Assembly: GCA_007644065.1 (NCBI GenBank)
Contig: VJWN01000001.1
Span: forward strand, 1,068,340-1,132,339
Origin: Margaritispora aquatica
Taxonomy: Eukaryota; Ascomycota; Leotiomycetes; Helotiales; Discinellaceae
Direction: 5' to 3'
DNA length: 64,000 bases
Below the pieces are notes generated by a model. That model was not told where the DNA came from. It ran no database searches and saw only the letters and a program-made list of their open reading frames with translations. How positions within the stretch are numbered: position 1 is the stretch's first letter; every line of letters begins with the position of its first letter. Shown in pieces: positions 58,601-64,000 of this stretch. Both the position numbers and the translations under genes were made by a program.

Positions 58601-59434
58601 AAAGACGATGCCTTTCGTTTCTTTCGCTCGAATCGATGAGGGTCGTACTCATGTCGATGGAGTCAGATATTGTTTCTGGAGAATTAAGTGCAAGCGAGTT
58701 TTTTCCTACACTGCAGAATAGAAATGTCAACATGGGAAGTAATGATTTTGATTTTGACAGAATCCATACCTGATCATTGAATCCATTCGAGCATGAAACA
58801 ACTTTTGGTTATTCACCTTTGACGGCGACAATTCAGCCAGTGGTATAAAATCCGCTGGTAACTTTGGAAGAGCATCAGGCACCTGACCATCAGCATTTGT
58901 CCCAAGAAGCTCGGATAAAGATTTCGCGTCGTCATCGTAAATACTCTCATTGCTCAACTCCTCTTGAATTCTCCGTTCCCTGATCCTTCTCAGCTCAGCT
59001 CTACGCTCCACCTCTTCGTCCGAAACACCAATGCTCGATCTCGAGTGTCGTTTAGCCAGTGCCGAATCAATCGAAAGATGTTTCCTCAATTTCTCGGTAA
59101 CAGCCTGCAGAGTATTGGAGCTTCTCTTCGGTCTGATCTCATCGATATCTAAGTCTGACTCAGAAAACTCTCTATCTAGGTCTTCATGGTCGTGACCGCG
59201 AATCTTGTGCAATTTAATGCCTCGGATCTTGGCATCAGCTCGAACCTCTTCTTCGAAGATGGCTTGGAGTTCGTGAACGTCGGCACTCGTCCATGAGCGT
59301 CCATGTTCAGGTGGGCTGTCCTTGAGTGCAGCGACTCCAGCTGATGACGCTGGTCGTGGTGCGAGACCCTCTGGAGATGGGGGTTCGCGAGAGGTGCAGC
59401 AATTCGCTGTAGCTTTGATGCTGGAGGGAGGCAT
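55690..59434 (-). CDS. Uncharacterised 1212-residue low-complexity protein
   Basis: Exons 59434-58770, 58710-57824 and 57776-55690 give 1212 residues. Both introns are GT-AG (gtatgg ... ctgcag, gtattt ... atcag) with matching phases. I recognise no catalytic domain. Visible features: a short charged helix near 145-165 (VERRAELRRIRERRIQEEL), Ser-rich disordered stretches through residues 220-560, a Lys/Gly cluster near 690-730 (GMFGRKKSVAGGG, GFGIFGKKKKGE), and a small folded-looking segment around 775-880 (FRFPASWARFSSHDRQERV, DEGHHTEVVDIHRKKGMGERFIL). A Gly-rich tail ends the protein. The last exon is very G-rich on its coding strand. A scaffold or signalling-related role would be speculation. 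The start ATG is the first in frame and is followed by MPPSSIKATANCC. Confidence 0.75.
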
Positions 59435-60779
59435 TTAGGAAGAATACCAAATATGAAGAGCGAAGGGACTGGGTTGAGCTTGTGCAAAATCACATTGGGA
59501 AGAAGTACGTTTAATAGCAGCGTATTGGAAATCAAGGACAAGGACAAAGTGCTGTTAAGAAAAGACATCCTTTCTAGAGTCGAGAGGAGGACGTTCTTTC
59601 TTTGGGAATACATCATGCATGGTTGGGAAAGTACCACCGAGGATGACTTTCGAGGACAAGCGATGAGAAAAAGATGAAGGGACCGTGATAGCAAGAGACT
59701 TGAAAATTAACATATAGATTATCCTCGACGAGAGCTCCTATTTATTGTTGTCTTGATGAAGGTGATGTTAAACGATGTCGCCGACACACAGATTCGCTTA
59801 ACCCCCTTTAATCACCATCCGAGAAGCACCATCATAACTTAAACAGGTCCGCTCTTTTCTCTTCTAATAGCAAAGACGGAAAATGAAAAACAGTTGCAGC
59901 AGTTATGCTTTGAATTGAGAACCTCAGTAGAATTCACGATAAGCGTGAAAAAATCCCAGAGAAAGCCATACAGCATCGCCATGAAGAATCCTCATTTGTT
60001 CCATGAACAAATGGCTCTGAGCAGCACCTGTATTGTAGTGTGACACACCACAGAAGCTTGAGATGGCATGTCGTGGCCCCATCCAAAACGAATTCCATGC
60101 ATATCCACATCACACAACAGAGTTCATGAAAAATATCATAGGTGAAGTGGAACTACAACAACACTTCCTCGCAGCCGAAGAAGTGCCTTGCCTAGAAAAT
60201 TTTGGATGAATCTCGAATCCACAGATGCATCAGACCAAACAAGGACGGCATAAACTTTCGATACGCCATGAGGCATTCTAGAATTCGCTTTCCCTCGGCT
60301 TCCATTGCGTCTGCACCAAAACTCTGACGACGGAGTAGGAACTTCACGATAGTTCGGAGATGGACCGACGTCGGGTAAAAAGGAGAGAGCAAGACGAAAA
60401 TTTTCGTTTCGTGGTCCCCAAGGCACCAAGACTACCCGGACCACAGTAGTATCGGAAACACAAGCGCTGTGCCACGGCATCACAAACCTCATCGTGCAAC
60501 ACTTCAGGATGCCGTTTGGTCCATGGCCTGTATCGCGTTCCTGACAAGCAGTTAGTTCCCTTGCAAACTAGCTAGGATGCGATTGATTCTCCCGAGGAGG
60601 AAGAAAACACAACCCACGTATGTGTCATCGGTTTATCCCTTTGGCACCACTTGTCATGACAATTGACGTCGCTGTCGTTTCCTACCTTATCTTAATTGTG
60701 TGTTTTTTTTTTCTTCCGCAGGGCTTATGATCGAGTATTGTCTCCACGTGGACATATCAACCTCTTTGGATAGTCAGAA

Positions 60780-61179
60780 ATGACAGATGCTTCAGAGCCG
60801 TTACCATTGTTTCTCATCGCCAGCCTTTCTTTGCTTTTCTGTGTCGAATACTTTCCCAATGCGTATGTCATTGATTTTGTCTTGGACAGTTACTCCTGAT
60901 AGATTACTCGAATAAACAATGATACGGCGATTCCGGTTTGCCCTGATCAAGAAGGAATATTCCCCATCCCAACGTCAGGGGATTTTAGTTAGATATTTAT
61001 TACCCATGTCTTTCAAAAGTCTTGCCTTCCTCTGCTTCCGGATGGCGTGCATGGATGTACGCACGCCCACCACCGAGCAGATGAGGAAATGTTCTGGAAG
61101 GTCGCCACGTCGACCTTCCATCAGTCAAGCGTGCTTCCGTTTCCCAGCACCCAAGCGCTTTTCTGACAGGCCACCCTAG
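60780..61179 (+). CDS. Possible small two-exon ORF with hydrophobic N-terminus
   Basis: ATG at 60780 opens MTDASEPLPLFLIASLSLLF. A gtatgt donor at 60863 can join an acceptor ag at 60991-60992 in phase, giving 89 residues ending FSDRPP. The N-terminus looks like a signal peptide or membrane anchor. The intron lacks a clear branch point and the acceptor is weak. About 60 bases upstream there is another intron-like segment (gtatgt near 60617 to a T-rich tract and ccgcag at 60721), which could splice a leader. No family is recognised; it may be chance. Confidence 0.2.
61095..61120. repeat. Perfect 10-bp inverted repeat
   Basis: TGGAAGGTCG, six-base loop ccacgt, then CGACCTTCCA. Confidence 0.85.
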
Positions 61180-62678
61180 CGCTTGCGGGTGGATCGGTAA
61201 ATCATTGGCTGGTGTGGCTCAAATTGGGAAAATCAGCAGGTCAGCGGCGGTGAGACAGGGGATGATCAGGGAGGTTTGGCGTGATGGAAGAAGCTGGAAT
61301 GCTTCTAGAAGCCATAAGCGGATTGTTCTTTGAGAGTCATCATGTCGTGCTCGGGTTTCTGCGCTTGCAGGCTTCCGATCTTGTCACTTGTGAGCATTGG
61401 ATGGCGAAAATAATGCCTTGAAACGTGTGCTAGTGTCTAGTCGTGCACATGATGGAAACTGGGGCAACCTTCCATTCCTTTGCTTTGCAAACGTATGGGA
61501 TCGCCGCTTTCGTACCATATCATGAAAAACACAGGTATGGCGTACACAATTGCAGCTCAACCTCGCTTAAATTCTCCATGAGCAGGCAAGGTATTGGTGG
61601 CGAGGGTGAAACTCTTATCGCGAGATACCTTACGATATTCAATATTCACGAAGCTCCATCCTCGGCGGGCGAGATAAAGAGCCAACAAACTACTTTGGTC
61701 AGCCTCGGTTTGATTACGATATCTCGTGACCTTCCTCTTGCCGTTGGTAAAAAGTGGCTTGGGCTTGTCAAACCAAGGGCGGCGGCACCACCGGCACAGA
61801 ATGGAACCTTTCTTCCTTTGTTCTTTGGCGAATCAGCAAGCTGTTCTCGGTGTTATCGTTATCATGATTGTAGATGCGAGATTATGGTTATTTGGATGAT
61901 GTACAAGCCAAGGGAGCCAAGTGGTTCCGAGACGTTGATGGGTTGAAGACAGCGGCAAAAGGAAACACCAAGAGAAGTCTTCATCGTTAGTTGGCTGGAC
62001 TTCGTACTTGTTGTTTGATGAAGCTACAGCCAAGCCAAGTCCCAAGAGCACGGAAACGAAACGAATTGGCTTTCAAGAGCTGGAACTTTGCTGAAGATGC
62101 AGGCATCGAGCATGTGGTTCCAATCATGCGTTCAAGCAACGAAGGGAACCTCCAGTGTTATTGACAAACCCTGTGCCTGTCTCCTATAGTTGCCCAGACC
62201 CAAACAAGAGAACGGAAAGAAGCATTTGATGGTGATACAGCACGGAATGCCACGAGGACAGCCAGTCAGATTCTTGAGACATCATGCGGGGAAGATGCAA
62301 AAGATTCAATGCGATGCGCATATGCGGTCAGCGACGGGGAGTTTGGTGATCGAGCCTCCGGTCTTGTCTTTTCTTGTCTTTGGGAATTTTGGTAAGAATT
62401 TGTGGTTCGTCGTGTATGTATGAGTGAGGTATCTGCGCGGGCATATCGTAGAGATCCACATGTTGAATACTGGATGCAGCAATCTTGTACTGCATGTTCA
62501 AAGAGCGCCCTTCAGGAATGAGGGGTGAACCTCGTTGGAATACCCAGGTCGAAGTCGATCGAGATTCGATTTGCCGTGATATCCAGCGCTCTCACTCCAA
62601 CCTTCAATTGTAAGAATGTGCTTAGTAGATCTGCTCTTACCAAGAGAAGAAGGTGTTCTCACACTCTATATCCTAGTA

Positions 62679-62781
<103 letters not shown>

Positions 62782-63882
62782 CGTCAAATGAGGCTTTCGA
62801 TATCTCCAGATGCTCATCGGCACTTGGAAATGATCTCGAGTGGTTGCTAACGGCAGATGATCAAAGTGGGCTCATTTCGTTCGCGGAGTTAGACTGGACT
62901 ACTTGCTGCACTAACAGGCACGAGACGTTCTAATCTGAAATGAAGATCTTCGAAGATAAACTTTTTGTACAGTAATATTTTTGCTCCGAACAACCCGATC
63001 GTCGTTTGTTTCGTCACCTTTGTCCAGCTAGCTTGGGATGTCATGCACTGAGGTGAAGTGTGAGCGGGGAAGCACAGTTCCAGCCATAGCCACAAGAATG
63101 ATGCTGATACTAAGATGACGATAATCTGCTTGTCGGCCAAGGATACTATATCTCGTTGTTCCAGAGTGTACCTCGATTTGTGATTGTCAATATCAGTACA
63201 GTGCAATTAATCAACCATTGACAGAACCACCTGCACGGAGGATGAAGGCCATTGATGAATTGATGTGATATCAACTTCTCGGTTCTCGAAGGTCCAGAAG
63301 CCGCAATCTCTTGGCCACTTTTCCCATTTCTGAAAGCCATTCCGTATGTAACACGATCACCGGCCCCATAGCACGCGATAGGCTCCTAAAGCCGTAGAGT
63401 ATGATGTCGATCACGTTTTCGATTTTCTTCTAGCTTGGAGACTAGAAGAAACTCTATGCCCCATCTTGCGACAGGAAGGCTGCTCGTGGTTGCAGTTGCT
63501 GAACATTGTAGCTAATTCTAGTATTAGCTTTTGATATATACCTACCCATTCCAGGCTTTGGGAGAGAGCCGCAAGACCACCACATCTTGTCTTCTTTTTG
63601 ATTTACATTAACACAATACAATAAAGCACTAGTATCTATCTATCCCTTGGATTAGACTGATTAGGTAGCTGTAGCTTTCACCAAGGATAGACATTATTGC
63701 TATATACAGCAGTTTACTAAATAGGTCACGTACCTTAGTGGTTTTGAGTGTCTTCCGTAGATTAGCCCGCTAGTCCATATTTGGGTTAACTTACCTGCTT
63801 TAGCAATCAGCTACCTATCTTTTGCTTTCAGCAAAAAAGCATGAGGCAGTCCATCAGAGTCAGCAATCAGGCAATCAGGCAA

Positions 63883-63999
63883 TCAACCACAATCAAGCAG
63901 CGATCGGCAATACCTTGGCAGCATCACCTTCTTGCTGTCGGGCACAGGCTTGGTGGTCTTGGGGTGGATGTCCAAGAGGTTCACGAACGTCCAAACAGC
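63883..63999 (-). CDS. Possible 3' end of a gene cut by the right edge
   Basis: Reading inward from the right edge on the reverse strand, a frame encodes AVWTFVNLLDIHPKTTKPV and continues to KKVMLP. Its codon choice is strongly C/G-ending, unlike the AT-rich surroundings. It either reaches a TGA at 63883-63885 or splices at a gtattg donor at 63913. I do not recognise the family. The amino acid composition looks genuinely protein-like, but the stretch is too short for certainty. Confidence 0.35.
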   Translation of the reverse strand, partial: AVWTFVNLLDIHPKTTKPVPDSKKVMLPRYCRSLLDCG

Positions 64000-64000
64000 A

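Noticed and set aside
57705..58733. Three separate genes at 55.7-59.4 kb
   Set aside because: Two short GT-AG introns join the three reverse frames exactly in phase into one 1212-residue protein.
61443..61946. 167-codon forward frame
   Set aside because: No recognisable motif, mixed composition, overlapping reverse frames; probably chance.

Overview
The window is nuclear DNA of a filamentous ascomycete (Pezizomycotina); Leotiomycetes is my guess from general protein resemblance, not from any search. The evidence is eukaryotic gene structure: short introns (mostly 45-110 nt) with GTAAGT-like donors, CTAAC-like branch points and YAG acceptors, clear fungal orthologues, and long gene-free stretches between genes. 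I see no transposon, rRNA, tRNA or CRISPR array that I can support.

Layout. 0-3 kb: no supported gene. 3.0-6.6 kb: a divergent pair, a nucleolar two-RRM protein (Nop13-like) and the Ino80 subunit Iec3. 7.5-8.9 kb: NADP isocitrate dehydrogenase. 10.4-11.6 kb: a zinc-finger protein. 14.2-16.7 kb: the CCR4-NOT subunit Not3/Not5. 17.2-19.8 kb: D-aminoacyl-tRNA deacylase and a Cyp40-type cyclophilin. 20.8-27.0 kb: a large CHD-type remodeller (Mit1-like), divergent from the mitochondrial rRNA methyltransferase Mrm1 (27.4-29.3 kb). 31.1-33.2 kb: a ferric-reductase-type oxidoreductase. 33.6-36.1 kb: a fast-evolving, apparently decaying repeat-unit gene family. 36.8-38.2 kb: an SDR-like protein with degenerate active-site motifs. 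38.2-42.8 kb: gene-poor. 42.8-45.4 kb: an MHYT-domain membrane protein. 46.2-46.9 kb: a doubtful broken ORF. 48.1-50.4 kb: a divergent pair, a Pof1/NMNAT-like nucleotidyltransferase and a steroid 5-alpha-reductase-family membrane enzyme. 50.7-52.4 kb: an aquaporin with a long N-terminal tail. 55.7-59.4 kb: a 1212-residue unrecognised protein. 59.4-64 kb: gene-poor with microsatellites, and a possible gene fragment at the right edge.

Functionally this is a housekeeping chromosome segment: chromatin (Iec3, Mit1), RNA metabolism (Nop13, Not3, Dtd1, Mrm1), proteostasis (Cyp40), redox and NAD(P) metabolism (Idp, ferric reductase, Pof1) and membranes (aquaporin, MHYT, 5-alpha-reductase family). There is no sign of a biosynthetic cluster. 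The most novel material is the roughly 150-residue repeat family at 33.6-36.1 kb. Four diverged copies of one module can be aligned by eye there, and the spacing between their landmarks argues that both genes carry disabling changes. Other points worth a second look are two GC-AG introns, a 787-nt intron and an unresolved 3' frame change in mit1, and the degenerate SDR.
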